From contig QPLR01000002.1 in assembly GCA_003665935.1 (NCBI GenBank), positions 496,001-560,000 on the forward strand: DNA of 64,000 nt, read 5' to 3'. The stretch's first letter is position 1. Each line of letters starts with the position of its first letter. A program made the position numbers and the translations under genes. The notes below the pieces were generated by a model. That model was not told where the DNA came from, made no database searches, and was given only the letters and a program-made list of their open reading frames with translations. This DNA is from Halobellus sp. Atlit-31R. GTDB lineage: Archaea > Halobacteriota > Halobacteria > Halobacteriales > Haloferacaceae. Of the stretch, positions 8,185 to 16,735 are shown piece by piece.

Positions 8185-8469
8185 CTACTCCTGCTTACTC
8201 TCGAACCGCTGTAGGAACAGCAGCCCGATCACTGGCGAGAAAATGAACCCGAGCCCCAGCGCCACGAACAGCGGCAGCGCCCCGGCGTTGAGGCTCGCCG
8301 CGGCTGCGACGCCGAGCACCGCGCCGAGCAGGATACTCAGCGAGACGCCCAGTCCGAACTGTTCGAGGCGCGAACTGGAGTCACTGTGCGACGATGCGTC
8401 GTCCCCGTCGGTCAACACAGCGTCGGCCTCTTCCGGGAGCTGGCCGCCTGATGCATATTGCTGTGACAT
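8185..8469 (-). CDS. Small two-helix membrane protein
   Basis: A 94-residue haloarchaeal protein of unknown function. The N-terminal half is polar and Ser/Asp-rich (residues 1-40). Two hydrophobic segments follow: LGVSLSILLGAVLGVAAAAS and LPLFVALGLGFIFSPVIGLL, then a short charged tail FLQRFESKQE. ATG 8469 is chosen because the upstream in-frame extension crosses the promoter region and has a different composition. It converges with aEF-1beta (19 nt between the stops) and is divergent from L21e. Confidence 0.68.
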   Translation of the reverse strand: MSQQYASGGQLPEEADAVLTDGDDASSHSDSSSRLEQFGLGVSLSILLGAVLGVAAAASLNAGALPLFVALGLGFIFSPVIGLLFLQRFESKQE

Positions 8470-8616
8470 AGCTTCCAGTAGGACGGCATCGGGTTTAGAT
8501 TTTGTCAGCGATTCCCGCTGTGAGGGAACCGACCGGCGCACTGGGTGCTACTCGGTGCCTCGCGGGACGGGAACGTGCGTTTTATAACCGCGTCGGAAGT
8601 ACTACCTCCAACGACT

Positions 8617-8907
8617 ATGCCGAGTTCCAACGGTCCACTTCACGGAACGCGAGGAAAGCTCTCGAACAAGCCGCGCGACCGCGGGACTTCCCCGCCGCAG
8701 CGCGCGATCCAGGAGTACGACGAAGGCCAGAAGGTCCACCTGAAGATCGACCCGAGCGTGCGTGAAGGTCGGTTCCACCCCCGATTCAACGGGCACACCG
8801 GCGAAGTCGTCGGGAAACAGGGCCGCGCGTTCAAGGTCCAGATCGTCGACGGCGGTAAGGAGAAGATCCTCATCACCCGCCCCGCACACCTGCGCGCGCA
8901 GGAGTAA
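8617..8907 (+). CDS. rpl21e: Ribosomal protein L21e
   Basis: Archaeal/eukaryotic-specific large-subunit protein, 96 residues. Recognised by the N-terminus [23 protein letters not shown], by [23 protein letters not shown], and by [25 protein letters not shown]-like TTTTATAA at 8580-8587 lies 30-37 nt upstream of ATG 8617, so an upstream in-frame start is unlikely. The RNA polymerase subunit gene follows 12 nt after its stop, so the pair form one operon. Confidence 0.97.
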   Translation: MPSSNGPLHGTRGKLSNKPRDRGTSPPQRAIQEYDEGQKVHLKIDPSVREGRFHPRFNGHTGEVVGKQGRAFKVQIVDGGKEKILITRPAHLRAQE

Positions 8908-8919
8908 CACGGTCCGCCG

Positions 8920-9276
8920 ATGACCATCTTCAAGGACAAAGTCTCAGAGGAGTATCTGACCGTTTCGGAGGTCAAGACACTTCTCGAGGACGTCGAAGCC
9001 GAGCGCGCTGCGGACGAAGAGCGCGAACTTCGGTACGAGCTGGCTCGCGCTGTCGAACACGTAAACCGGTTCGCTCACCTCGACCCCGAGGAGTCGCGCG
9101 AACTCGTCGAAGAGCTGCTCGAACTGGAGAAGGTCGACGCCCCGACGGCGATCAAGATCGCAGACCTCCTCCCGCAGAGCCGGGACGAACTCCGCGCGGT
9201 GTACGCCCAAGAGCGGTACGCCCTGAGCGGCGACGAACTCGACGACGTGCTGAACGTCGTCGCGAAGTACGTCTGA
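8920..9276 (+). CDS. rpoF: RNA polymerase subunit Rpo4 (RpoF)
   Basis: The Rpb4 homologue of archaeal RNA polymerase, 118 residues. With Rpo7 it forms the stalk that binds emerging RNA and aids promoter opening. The sequence is all-helical and acidic: MTIFKDKVSEEYLTVSEVKTLLE, then HLDPEESRELVEELLELEKVD and an HRDC-like C-terminus IADLLPQSRDELRAVYAQER. The L21e-rpoF order is conserved in many archaea, and the 12-nt spacing supports co-transcription. A DUF655 gene follows from its own TATA box. Confidence 0.96.
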   Translation: MTIFKDKVSEEYLTVSEVKTLLEDVEAERAADEERELRYELARAVEHVNRFAHLDPEESRELVEELLELEKVDAPTAIKIADLLPQSRDELRAVYAQERYALSGDELDDVLNVVAKYV

Positions 9277-9306
9277 CGGACGGTCAGTTCGTCGCCGTCG
9301 GCCAAC

Positions 9307-9316
9307 TATTTAAATA
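9307..9316 (+). promoter_or_regulatory. Palindromic TATA box of the DUF655 gene
   Basis: TATTTAAATA, a perfect palindrome 23 nt upstream of the ATG at 9339 (measured from its right end). It fixes the start of the downstream gene because the upstream in-frame GTG-type starts would precede the transcript start. Confidence 0.7.
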
Positions 9317-9338
9317 GGCCGTGGGCGTACGTCTTGCT

Positions 9339-9989
9339 ATGACCACGTCCGAGAGCGGAGACGCCGACGGCGCGAACGAAGCGGAGACCGGCGACGACTC
9401 CGACGCGCAGGGCGACGCCGAGACGACCGCCACGGAAGCGCGGTACGCGGTCGTTCTCGATCACCTGCCCCACGGCCGTGCCGACGACGACCGTCCCCGG
9501 CACCGTAAGTCCCCCCTCGCGTACGCGCTCGGCGAGCGCGACTTCCGGCTCTTCGAGCTCACGCTGACCGACGACTCCGACGTCTCGATCGGCGACCGCG
9601 TCGTGATCGGCCCGACCGAGGCCCGCGACGCCGTCGAGGGGTTCAAAGAGGTGCGCTACGAGGACATCTCGAACACCGCGAACGCCGAACTGGAGTACGC
9701 GATCGAGGAGATCGTCGACGCCAACGAGCGGCGGTTCGTCGACTTCTACAACGACGCTCAGCCGATCACGCTGCGGCTCCACCAGCTGAATCTGCTCCCC
9801 GGAATCGGGAAGAAACTCCGCAACAACGTCCTCGACCAGCGCAAACGCGGTCCTTTCGAGAGCTTCGCGGACGTCGAAGAGCGGGTCTCGGGACTCCACC
9901 GGCCGAAGGAGATCCTCGCCGAACGGATTATGGAGGAACTCCGCGACGACGACCTCAAGTACAAGACGTTCGTCGGGCGCGAATCGTAG
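9339..9989 (+). CDS. DUF655 family nucleic-acid-binding protein
   Basis: A 216-residue archaeal protein of the DUF655 family. After a low-complexity acidic start (residues 1-35) comes the OB-like domain YAVVLDHLPHGRADDDRP. Near residue 150 is a helix-hairpin-helix motif, LLPGIGKKLRNNVLDQRKRGPF, of the kind that binds DNA or RNA without sequence specificity. The family sits between translation genes and RsmA in many archaea, as here, hinting at an RNA-related role; no activity is established. Start ATG 9339 is fixed by the TATA box 23-32 nt upstream. Confidence 0.85.
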   Translation: MTTSESGDADGANEAETGDDSDAQGDAETTATEARYAVVLDHLPHGRADDDRPRHRKSPLAYALGERDFRLFELTLTDDSDVSIGDRVVIGPTEARDAVEGFKEVRYEDISNTANAELEYAIEEIVDANERRFVDFYNDAQPITLRLHQLNLLPGIGKKLRNNVLDQRKRGPFESFADVEERVSGLHRPKEILAERIMEELRDDDLKYKTFVGRES

Positions 9990-10109
9990 CCGCGGGGCGG
10001 TCCGTCGGTTTTCTTCCCGATGCGGGGCGAAAGTGCGGCACAGCGGCAGCCACGCGCCGAGAGGATGCGAGCCGAGACGTTTACACGCCCCCGCCCGCTA
10101 CCGTCGCCA

Positions 10110-10976
10110 ATGACAGATCCGACGCCCGACGCCGCGTCCGACCTCCGTGATCCCGACGCACTGCGTCGTCGGGCCGGAGTCCGCGGCGACCCCGACCGCG
10201 ATCAGCACTTCTTGATCGACGACCGGGTGCTCGATCGGGTCCCGACGTACCTCCCCGAGGACGCAGACACGACCCACGTACTCGAGATCGGCGGTGGAAC
10301 CGGGGCCCTGACCGACCGGCTGCTTCGCATCGCAGAGCGCGTGACCGTCGTCGAGCGCGATCCCGCGCTGGCGGCGTTTCTCCGCGAGGAGTTCGCGGCC
10401 GCCGTCGCCGCCGGGCGGCTGGAGATTCTCGAAGGCGACGCTCTGGCGGTCGACCTTCCCGACTTCACGGCCTGCGTCGCCAATCTCCCGTACGGCATCT
10501 CCTCGGAGATCACTTTCCGACTGCTGCCGACGCAGCGCCCGCTCGTCCTGATGTTCCAGCGGGAGTTCGCCGAGCGGATGGCGGCCGAGGCCGGGACGGA
10601 CGCCTACGGCCGCCTGTCGGTCAGCGCCCAGCACTACGCGGACGTCGAAGTCGTCGAGATCGTACCGCCGGCAGCGTTCGACCCCGCGCCGGCCGTCGAG
10701 AGCGCGGTCGTTCGCCTGCGACCCAGCGAACCGGCCTACGACGTCGACGACGAGGCGTTCTTCTTCGACTTCGTGAAGGCGCTCTTCACCCAGCGGCGCA
10801 AGACGATCCGCAACGGCATCCGCAACACCGCCCACATCTCCGGACTCTCCGACCCCGAGGCCGTCGTCGACGCCGTCGAGGCCGAAGACGAGGACCTGCT
10901 CCGCGCCCGTGCCGGGTCGCTCTCGCCCGCCGCGTTCGCGGAACTGACCGCTATCGCCGACGAGCACGGTCGCTGA
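10110..10976 (+). CDS. rsmA: 16S rRNA dimethyladenosine transferase (RsmA/KsgA/Dim1)
   Basis: SAM-dependent enzyme that dimethylates two adjacent adenosines in the 3'-terminal hairpin of 16S rRNA during small-subunit assembly. It has 288 residues. Landmarks are DQHFLID (31-37), the SAM loop LEIGGGTGAL (58-67), the acidic VERDPALA after strand 2, the catalytic NLPY at 125-128, and the C-terminal FTQRRKTIRNGIRN helix motif. The frame is open upstream, but ATG 10110 gives the normal N-terminus and has an acgtttacac TATA-like box about 27 nt before it. The MscS gene starts 1 nt after its stop. Confidence 0.95.
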   Translation: MTDPTPDAASDLRDPDALRRRAGVRGDPDRDQHFLIDDRVLDRVPTYLPEDADTTHVLEIGGGTGALTDRLLRIAERVTVVERDPALAAFLREEFAAAVAAGRLEILEGDALAVDLPDFTACVANLPYGISSEITFRLLPTQRPLVLMFQREFAERMAAEAGTDAYGRLSVSAQHYADVEVVEIVPPAAFDPAPAVESAVVRLRPSEPAYDVDDEAFFFDFVKALFTQRRKTIRNGIRNTAHISGLSDPEAVVDAVEAEDEDLLRARAGSLSPAAFAELTAIADEHGR

Positions 10977-10977
10977 G

Positions 10978-12171
10978 GTGACTCCGGTGGGATCACTTCT
11001 CGCGCTACAGACCGCGCCCGACGGGCTCGGCGGTGTGCTCGCCGGCCTGCCGCAGCTCGTGCCGTCGCTGGGCGGACGGATCGCAGTCACGTTCGCCATC
11101 GGCGTCGCCGTGATGGCGCTGCTCGCGCGGACAGAGGAGCTGCACGCCATCGAACCCGAACAACTGCCACAGACGCTGTGGCACGTCGTCGTGACGGTCG
11201 GAACGATCATCGTCGCCGTGGCGGCCGGGCTGGGGATCGTCGGCGTCTGGGGCCTCTCCGAGCAGTTACTCGGCGTCTTCGGCGACAACTACGGCCCAGA
11301 GACGCTCGTTCGCGTCGGGATCTCGGCGCTGTTCCTGATCGGCGCGTACACGATGACGGGGCTGATCCGGCAACTCATCGAGGAGATCACCGGAGCCCGG
11401 TCGTCGCTCGGAGAGCACGAGCGCGAGATCGCGTTTCGGCTCGGACAGGTCGCGCTGTATCTCCTGGCGATCACGATCGTCCTCTCGCTGTGGCAGGTGA
11501 ACGTCGGCGGCATCCTGGTCGGGGCGGGATTCCTCGGGATCGTCGTCGGTATGGCCGCGCGACAGACGCTCGGAGCGCTGCTTGCGGGGTTCGTCCTGAT
11601 GTTCTCCCGGCCGTTCGAGATCGGCGACTGGATCCAAGTCGGCGAGCACGAGGGGATCGTCACCGACATCACCGTCGTCAACACCCGGATCCAGACGTTC
11701 GACGGCGAGTACGTGATGATCCCCAACGACGTCGTCTCCTCGGAGAGTCTCGTCAACCGGAGCCGCAAGGGCCGGCTTCGCATCGAGGTCGAGGTGGGCG
11801 TCGACTACGACGCCGATCCGGAAAGAGCCGCGACCGTGGCACAGCGGGCCGTCTCGGGACTCGACGACCCGATGAACGTTCCGACGCCGCAGGTCGTCCT
11901 CAAGCGACTCGACGACTCGGCCGTCGTGCTCGGCGTCCGGTACTGGATCGACAATCCGAGCGCGCGCCGGAAGTGGCGCTCCCGGACGGCAGTCATCGGC
12001 GCTGTCAAGGAGTCACTCGAAGCGGAGGGCATCAAGATCCCGTTCCCGCAGCGAGAGCTCACCGACCGCGACGAGGCCGCCGGCGTCGTCTTGGCAGGCG
12101 GCGACCGCGCGGCCGAGGCAGCGTCCGAGGAAGCATCTGCCGAGGCCGCGAGCGACGGAGGGACGTCGTGA
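10978..12171 (+). CDS. MscS-type mechanosensitive channel (first copy)
   Basis: A 397-residue channel that probably releases solutes on osmotic down-shock. Hydrophobic helices cover residues 1-150. The pore-lining helix follows as VGAGFLGIVVGMAARQTLGALLAGFVL, then the beta domain FEIGDWIQVGEHEGIVTDI and VMIPNDVVSSESLVNRS. The C-terminal region is the alpha/beta cytoplasmic cage. The last 30 residues are Ala/Glu-rich and low in complexity. The start is a GTG at 10978, 1 nt after the rsmA stop, and the end overlaps the next methyltransferase by 4 nt, so three genes form one operon. A second MscS gene is at 30186. Confidence 0.9.
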   Translation: MTPVGSLLALQTAPDGLGGVLAGLPQLVPSLGGRIAVTFAIGVAVMALLARTEELHAIEPEQLPQTLWHVVVTVGTIIVAVAAGLGIVGVWGLSEQLLGVFGDNYGPETLVRVGISALFLIGAYTMTGLIRQLIEEITGARSSLGEHEREIAFRLGQVALYLLAITIVLSLWQVNVGGILVGAGFLGIVVGMAARQTLGALLAGFVLMFSRPFEIGDWIQVGEHEGIVTDITVVNTRIQTFDGEYVMIPNDVVSSESLVNRSRKGRLRIEVEVGVDYDADPERAATVAQRAVSGLDDPMNVPTPQVVLKRLDDSAVVLGVRYWIDNPSARRKWRSRTAVIGAVKESLEAEGIKIPFPQRELTDRDEAAGVVLAGGDRAAEAASEEASAEAASDGGTS

Positions 12172-12851
12172 CCGACCGGACGGCGGGTCGGCTCGCCGAC
12201 CGACGCGGGATGGAGACGAAGGTCTACCAGCCCGCCGAGGATTCCGGGCTGCTCGCGAAAGCGGTGGAAGCGCGCGGGCACGGGCGGCTCCTCGAAGTCG
12301 GAACGGGCTCCGGGTGGGTCACAGAGCGGGCTGTACGGGACGCCGACGCCGTGACCGAGGTGGTCGCCAGTGACCTCAGCCCACACGCCTGCCGGGCGGC
12401 GCGACGTCGCGCGCTCGAGGCGGGAGGTAGCGAGGAGAACGGCGACGGCGACGGCGACGCGTCCGGGAGCGACCGCGCACGGCCGGCCTTCGACGTCGTC
12501 CGGGCGAACCTCGTCGAACCGTTCGCCGACGACGCCTTCGACACCGTCGCGTTCAATCCGCCGTATCTCCCCACAGAGCCCGACAACGAGTGGGACGACT
12601 GGATGGAGCGGGCGCTCTCGGGCGGCGAGTCCGGCCGGAAGCTCGTCGATCCGTTCCTCGACACGGTCGGGCGCGTGCTCGCGCCCGGTGGGATCGTCAT
12701 CCTGCTCGTGAGTTCGCTCACTGGCTACGACGCCGTGATCGAACGTGCCGAGGACAGGGGGTTCGACCACGAAGTCGTCGTCGAAGAGTCGTACCCCTTC
12801 GAGTCACTCTCCGTCCTGGCGCTCACGCAGACGTCGCCGGACGTGCAATAA
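12168..12851 (+). CDS. HemK2/Mtq2-type protein glutamine methyltransferase
   Basis: A 227-residue class I SAM-dependent methyltransferase. It has YQPAEDSGLLAKA near residue 20, the SAM-binding LEVGTGSGWVTERA, and the catalytic tetrapeptide in FNPPYLPTEPDNEW. NPPY plus this short length, without an N-terminal PrmC domain, is the HemK2/Mtq2 form, which in archaea and eukaryotes methylates the GGQ glutamine of the class 1 release factor. A low-complexity insert (SEENGDGDGDASGSD) lies between strands 3 and 4. The GTG at 12168 overlaps the MscS stop; an ATG at 12210 would remove 14 residues and is an alternative start. Confidence 0.88.
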   Translation: MTDRTAGRLADRRGMETKVYQPAEDSGLLAKAVEARGHGRLLEVGTGSGWVTERAVRDADAVTEVVASDLSPHACRAARRRALEAGGSEENGDGDGDASGSDRARPAFDVVRANLVEPFADDAFDTVAFNPPYLPTEPDNEWDDWMERALSGGESGRKLVDPFLDTVGRVLAPGGIVILLVSSLTGYDAVIERAEDRGFDHEVVVEESYPFESLSVLALTQTSPDVQ

Positions 12852-12861
12852 CTATCAGGCA

Positions 12862-12884
12862 TTTTCTTCTTTAGCAAATATTAA
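12862..12884 (+). promoter_or_regulatory. Terminator of the rsmA operon and TATA box of the metE pair
   Basis: An AT-rich island in very GC-rich DNA. A T tract (attttcttcttt, 12861-12872) just after the methyltransferase stop can act as an archaeal terminator. A TATA-like AATATTA at 12878-12884 lies about 27-33 nt before the first metE-like start. Confidence 0.55.
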
Positions 12885-12910
12885 GCGTCGGCATTTCGTA
12901 GCGTCTGTCG

Positions 12911-13924
12911 ATGACAGAACTCGTAGCGACGACGCCCGGCCTGTTCCCGCTCCCGGACTGGGCGAAGTCCGACCTATCGGACCTCAAGGGTCACCAGAAA
13001 GGGGATCTGATCTCCGGCGACGAGGCCGACGAGATCGTCTCCGCGTACGAGACCGCGCGCTCGGAAGCCGTCGACGACCAGCTCGGTGCCGACCTCGACC
13101 GCGTCGTCGAGGGGCAGCTCCGCTGGGACGACATGATCGCGCATCCGTTGACGATGCACGACAACGTCGAGACCGGCGGCATCGTCCGCTACTACGACAA
13201 CAACAACTTCTACCGCGACCCCCGCGTCGTCGGGGAGCTGACCCCGTCCGGCGACGTCCCGGCCGAACTGGAGCAGACGGCAGAGCTGCTCGACGGTGCG
13301 GCCCCGCTGCAGGCGGTGCTGCCCGGCCCGTACTCGCTCGCGGATCTCGCGACCGACGAACATTACGGCGACGAGGCGACGTTCCTCTCTGCGGTCGCGG
13401 AGTTCCTCGGCGGCGAAGTCGAGGCGTTCCCCGAACACGAGACGCTGTATCTGCTCGAACCCTCGCTCGTGGAGGCCGCCCCCGACGACGACCTCGCGCC
13501 GGCCGTTCCCGAAGCTATCGACGCCGTCGCGGGTGCGACCGACGCCGACGTCGTCGTCCACACCTACTTCGGCGCGCTCGACGAGAAGACGTACGCGCAT
13601 CTGCTGGACGCCGACGTCTCCGCGGTCGGACTCGACATCGTCGCCGGCGACCGCGAACAGACCGTCTACAACGCCAGCGAGTACGGCGTCACCGACGACG
13701 TCGCGCTCGGACTCTCCGACGGGCAGAACACGCTCGTCGAATCGCCCGAGACGCTCCGCGAGCGCGTGGAGTGGTTCGCCGATCAGCTCCCCGCGACCGA
13801 CCTCGAAACCGTGTATCTGAGTACGAACACCGAGCCGTTCTATCTACCCGTGAACAAGCACCAGGAGAAACTCGCCGCGCTCGCGGCCGCCGCCGACCTC
13901 GACGCGGAGGTGAGCGCAGAATGA
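12911..13924 (+). CDS. MetE-like protein lacking the zinc ligands (partner half)
   Basis: A 337-residue homologue of cobalamin-independent methionine synthase (UROD/MetE-like barrel). It begins ELVATTPGLFPLPDWAKSDL and has the barrel phrases VLPGPYSLADLA and LYLLEPSLVEA. At the positions where the neighbouring MetE has the zinc ligands (HVC, then SPDCG), this protein reads VVHTYFG and LSTNTEPFYLP, so both cysteines are missing. It may play the part of the metal-free N-terminal barrel of bacterial MetE, bind the methyl-donor pterin, or assist the second protein. It overlaps the next gene by 4 nt, so equimolar synthesis is likely. Confidence 0.82.
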   Translation: MTELVATTPGLFPLPDWAKSDLSDLKGHQKGDLISGDEADEIVSAYETARSEAVDDQLGADLDRVVEGQLRWDDMIAHPLTMHDNVETGGIVRYYDNNNFYRDPRVVGELTPSGDVPAELEQTAELLDGAAPLQAVLPGPYSLADLATDEHYGDEATFLSAVAEFLGGEVEAFPEHETLYLLEPSLVEAAPDDDLAPAVPEAIDAVAGATDADVVVHTYFGALDEKTYAHLLDADVSAVGLDIVAGDREQTVYNASEYGVTDDVALGLSDGQNTLVESPETLRERVEWFADQLPATDLETVYLSTNTEPFYLPVNKHQEKLAALAAAADLDAEVSAE

Positions 13925-14985
13925 CGCGCCACGCGACCAACCGCGAGCAGTTCCGCCCGGACGACCACGACGCCGACCACTTCCTCCTGACGACGGTCGT
14001 CGGGAGCTACCCCAAGCCGAAGTGGCTCAACCGCGTGCGCGAACTCTCGGAGGACCCCGAATCGAAGTTCGACGAGACGGATCTCGACGAGGCCCACGAC
14101 GACGCCGCCCGTCTCATCACCGAGGAACACGAGCGTGCGGGACTCGACACCGTCGTCGACGGCGAGATGCGCCGCGAGGAGATGGTCGAGTTCTTCGCCC
14201 ACCGGATCCCCGGCTACGAGTTCAACGGCCCGGTGAAGGTCTGGGGCCACAACTACTTCGACAAGCCGTCCGTCGTTTCGCCTGTGGAGTACGACGAGCC
14301 GTGGCTCGTCGACGAGTTCGAGTTTACCTCGAACGTCGCCACGAAGCCGGTGAAAGTGCCGATCACCGGCCCGTACACGCTCGCTCGCTGGTCGTTCAAC
14401 GAGGCCTACGAGGACGAGGAAGCCCTCGCGTACGACCTCGCGGACCTCGTCAACGAGGAGATCGAACAGCTCGTCGACGCCGGCGCACGCTACATCCAGA
14501 TCGACGAGCCCGCGCTGGCGACGACGCCGGACGACCACGCCATCGTCGGCGAGTCGCTCGAACGCATCGTCGACGGCATCTCCGAGGACGTCCGCATCGG
14601 GCTGCACGTCTGCTACGGCGACTACTCGCGGATCTACCCCGAGATCAACGACTTCCCGATCGACGAGTTCGACGTCGAACTCTGCAACGACGGCTACGAG
14701 CAGATCGACGTCTTCCGGGAGCCGGCCTTCGAACCGGACCTCGCGCTCGGCGTCGTCGACGTCCACGACGCGGAGGTCGAGTCCGTAGAGGAGATCAAGC
14801 GCAACATCAAACAGGGGCTGAAGGTCGTCCCGCCGGAGCGACTCACGATCTCGCCAGACTGCGGCGTGAAACTACTCCCCCGAGAGGTCGCCTACCAGAA
14901 GGTCGAGAATATGGTGCAGGCCGCCCGCGAAGTCGAGGCGGAACTCGACGCCGGCGAGATCGACGTCACCGCCCCCGACGCGTGA
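13921..14985 (+). CDS. metE: Methionine synthase, cobalamin-independent (MetE core)
   Basis: Transfers a methyl group to homocysteine to make methionine. It has 354 residues, equal to the C-terminal catalytic barrel of bacterial MetE. The expected elements are present: FLLTTVVGSYPKPKWL near the start, the substrate site VPITGPYTLARWSFNEAY, the IQIDEPAL strand, and zinc ligands in LHVCYGD (His and Cys) and ISPDCGVK (Cys). Archaeal core MetE proteins probably use a different methyl donor from the bacterial folate. The ATG overlaps the stop of the zinc-less partner; the two form a dedicated operon. Confidence 0.93.
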   Translation: MTRHATNREQFRPDDHDADHFLLTTVVGSYPKPKWLNRVRELSEDPESKFDETDLDEAHDDAARLITEEHERAGLDTVVDGEMRREEMVEFFAHRIPGYEFNGPVKVWGHNYFDKPSVVSPVEYDEPWLVDEFEFTSNVATKPVKVPITGPYTLARWSFNEAYEDEEALAYDLADLVNEEIEQLVDAGARYIQIDEPALATTPDDHAIVGESLERIVDGISEDVRIGLHVCYGDYSRIYPEINDFPIDEFDVELCNDGYEQIDVFREPAFEPDLALGVVDVHDAEVESVEEIKRNIKQGLKVVPPERLTISPDCGVKLLPREVAYQKVENMVQAAREVEAELDAGEIDVTAPDA

Positions 14986-15071
14986 AGCCGTCTGGGTCGC
15001 GTAAGGTCGTCTAGACCCGCGTCCGCAGCGCGACGAAGGTCGTCTCGCGTGCGAGACGCCGCTGACTGTGT

Positions 15072-15335
15072 CTACTCGTTGTCTGAGTCGGCCGCGTCGC
15101 TCTCGCTTCGCCCGTACTCCAGCGCGAGCACCACGCCGCCGGCGAGCGCCGAGAGCGCGGACTGTCCGCGGGTGGCCGAGACGTACCAGTCGGACGGTTC
15201 CAGATCCTCGGGGTTCTCGTAGCCGAAGAGGACGAAGCGCTCGGCGACGTCGAGGACGCGCCGCGGGAACAGCGCCCCGACGAGGCCGAAGATCATCGTC
15301 GATGCCGCCATCAACGTCGTACACTTACTGCGCAT
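15072..15335 (-). CDS. Small haloarchaeal membrane protein
   Basis: An 87-residue protein of unknown function. It begins MRSKCTTLMAASTMIFGLVGALFPRR with one hydrophobic segment (8-22). A second, weaker one, SALSALAGGVVLALEYG, lies near residue 66. Between them is VLDVAERFVLFGYENPEDLEP and YVSATRGQSA. The tail is acidic (SESDAADSDNE). The start was chosen at ATG 15335 because the extension above it reads through GC-rich non-protein-like sequence. It converges with metE, 86 nt away. Confidence 0.6.
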   Translation of the reverse strand: MRSKCTTLMAASTMIFGLVGALFPRRVLDVAERFVLFGYENPEDLEPSDWYVSATRGQSALSALAGGVVLALEYGRSESDAADSDNE

Positions 15336-15432
15336 ACCCGCCCTACGTACTGGTGGGAAAAGAGGGACGCGGTCGCTCCCAGTCAGTGACAGCCGGGTGA
15401 GCGGTAGCGCGCCCACCGACGACGGTGGGCGG

Positions 15433-15465
15433 CAGAAAACTGGAAAGCTGGAGAACTGGAGAGCG
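15433..15465 (-). terminator. Pyrimidine-rich terminator after ndk
   Basis: Read on the minus strand, the 25-55 nt after the ndk stop are CT-rich with T runs (CTCCAGTT repeated with variants, ending CCAGTTTTCTG). The core CTGGAAAG/CTGGAGAA (plus strand) recurs three times with a period of 8-9 nt. It fits an archaeal T-rich terminator for the L7Ae-S28e-L24e-ndk transcript. Confidence 0.5.
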
Positions 15466-15488
15466 GAGTACAGAGTGGGTCGACTGGG

Positions 15489-15953
15489 CTACTCGTACAG
15501 CCAGGCTTCGTCGATCCGCTCGTAGTCCAGCAGTTCGTCCTCGTCGAAGAAGAGGTCGATCTCGCGCTCGTTTGCGCCCTCGTCTTCGTGGTCCGAGGCG
15601 TGGATGACGTTACGACCGAGATCGAGGCCGAAGTCGCCGCGGATCGTGCCGGGAGCGGACTCGGCGGGGTCGGTCTCGCCGACCATCGAGCGCACCTGTC
15701 GGGTCGCGTCAGCGCCCTCCCAGACCATCGCGAAGACCGGCCCCGAGGTGATGAACTCGACGAGGCCGTCGAAGAACGGCTTGTCCTCGTGCTCACCGTA
15801 GTGATCGTGGGCGAGTTCCTGGTCGATCTGGATGAACTTCCCGCCGACGAGCTTCAGGCCGCGCTCCTCGAACCGGGAGACGATCTCGCCGATCAGGCCG
15901 CGCTGGACGCCGTCGGGCTTGACCATCACGAACGTGCGCTCGTCGCTGCTCAT
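15489..15953 (-). CDS. ndk: Nucleoside-diphosphate kinase
   Basis: Equilibrates nucleoside triphosphates by a phosphohistidine ping-pong mechanism. It has 154 residues. It begins [20 protein letters not shown], with the substrate loop [16 protein letters not shown] and the catalytic His118 in RNVIHASD. The C-terminus [12 protein letters not shown] is usual for haloarchaeal Ndk. The start ATG 15953 overlaps the L24e stop by 4 nt; upstream in-frame codons belong to L24e antisense-free coding sequence and are not needed. It is the last gene of the L7Ae-S28e-L24e-ndk operon, an order kept in many archaea. Confidence 0.97.
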   Translation of the reverse strand: MSSDERTFVMVKPDGVQRGLIGEIVSRFEERGLKLVGGKFIQIDQELAHDHYGEHEDKPFFDGLVEFITSGPVFAMVWEGADATRQVRSMVGETDPAESAPGTIRGDFGLDLGRNVIHASDHEDEGANEREIDLFFDEDELLDYERIDEAWLYE

Positions 15954-16138
15954 TGTTCGCCCTCGCCGCTGCCGGCCTCGGTCCACTCCAGATCACGGGG
16001 TTCGCGACCGAGCCGGTAGTTCTTCTCCGCCTTCGAGTCCACGAAGTGGAGGATCGTTCCGTCGTTCTTCACGAGCATCGTCCCCGTGCCCGGTTCGATC
16101 TCCTCGCCGGTGTAGTCGCACGTACGGGTTTCGACCAT
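15950..16138 (-). CDS. rpl24e: Ribosomal protein L24e
   Basis: A 62-residue large-subunit protein with the L24e zinc-ribbon fold. [32 protein letters not shown] is the conserved N-terminus. Only one cysteine (C7) of the usual four-Cys ribbon is present: [11 protein letters not shown] replaces CSFCG, as is common in haloarchaeal L24e, where zinc is not bound. It lies between S28e (3 nt) and ndk (4-nt overlap), so it is tightly co-translated. Confidence 0.96.
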   Translation of the reverse strand: MVETRTCDYTGEEIEPGTGTMLVKNDGTILHFVDSKAEKNYRLGREPRDLEWTEAGSGEGEQ

Positions 16139-16141
16139 TGG

Positions 16142-16366
16142 TTATCGGCCTCCGATGGAGTCGGCGTCGCGCTGCGTCTCGCGGAGCTGCAGGATGTCGC
16201 CCTCTCGGACGGGACCCAGGACGTTCCGCGTGATGATGCGGCCCTGGTTCGAGCCCTCGCGGATGCGGCACTTGACCTGCATGGCCTCGCCGTGCATCCC
16301 TGTCTTGCCAACGATCTCGATGACCTCCGCGGACGTCGAGTCGCTGGCGGTCTCTTCTGCGCTCAT
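16142..16366 (-). CDS. rps28e: Ribosomal protein S28e
   Basis: A small-subunit OB-fold protein of 74 residues near the mRNA exit. [24 protein letters not shown] and the highly conserved C-terminal half [24 protein letters not shown] identify it. The N-terminal [14 protein letters not shown] is a haloarchaeal extension. The start is 6 nt after the L7Ae stop and the stop is 3 nt before L24e. Confidence 0.97.
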   Translation of the reverse strand: MSAEETASDSTSAEVIEIVGKTGMHGEAMQVKCRIREGSNQGRIITRNVLGPVREGDILQLRETQRDADSIGGR

Positions 16367-16372
16367 CGTCGC

Positions 16373-16735
16373 TTACCGCAGTTCCTCGACCTTCGCGGCG
16401 ATGTCTTCGACCTGACTCTGGGACTCGCCCGCATCGACGATGGCGGCGGCGGCCGAGCCGACTTCGAGGCCGGCGGCCTGGCCGACTTCGTCCTGCGTCT
16501 CGATGAAGACGTAGGGGATGCCCTTCTCGTCGGCGAGTTCGGGCAGGTGCATCACGATCTCTTCGGGCGAGACGTCCTCGGCGACGAAGACGAGCTCGGC
16601 GGTGCCGCGCTCGACGGCCTTGGTCGTCTCGTTGGTTCCTTTCTTTACAGTACCGGTGTCTCGGGCGACCTCGAGGGCCTCGAGGGCGTCCTCTGCGAGG
16701 TCGGCTGGGACGTCGAATTCTACGTAAACTGGCAT
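16373..16735 (-). CDS. rpl7ae: Ribosomal protein L7Ae
   Basis: Kink-turn RNA-binding protein of 120 residues. It serves the ribosome, box C/D and H/ACA RNPs and archaeal RNase P. The family block is [22 protein letters not shown] (the K-turn recognition loop), followed by [18 protein letters not shown] and [21 protein letters not shown] 16735 follows a GGAGAGGTG ribosome binding site and gives the usual [10 protein letters not shown] start; the longer open frame would run through the leader. It heads the four-gene operon with S28e, L24e and ndk. Unlike most genes here it has a leader of about 118 nt, so translational feedback is plausible. Confidence 0.97.
   Translation of the reverse strand: MPVYVEFDVPADLAEDALEALEVARDTGTVKKGTNETTKAVERGTAELVFVAEDVSPEEIVMHLPELADEKGIPYVFIETQDEVGQAAGLEVGSAAAAIVDAGESQSQVEDIAAKVEELR

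Noticed and set aside
12745..13920. Long plus-strand open frame ahead of metE in another frame
   Set aside because: It is an Arg-rich out-of-frame reading of the zinc-less MetE homologue; only the part from 13921 onward is coding in that frame.
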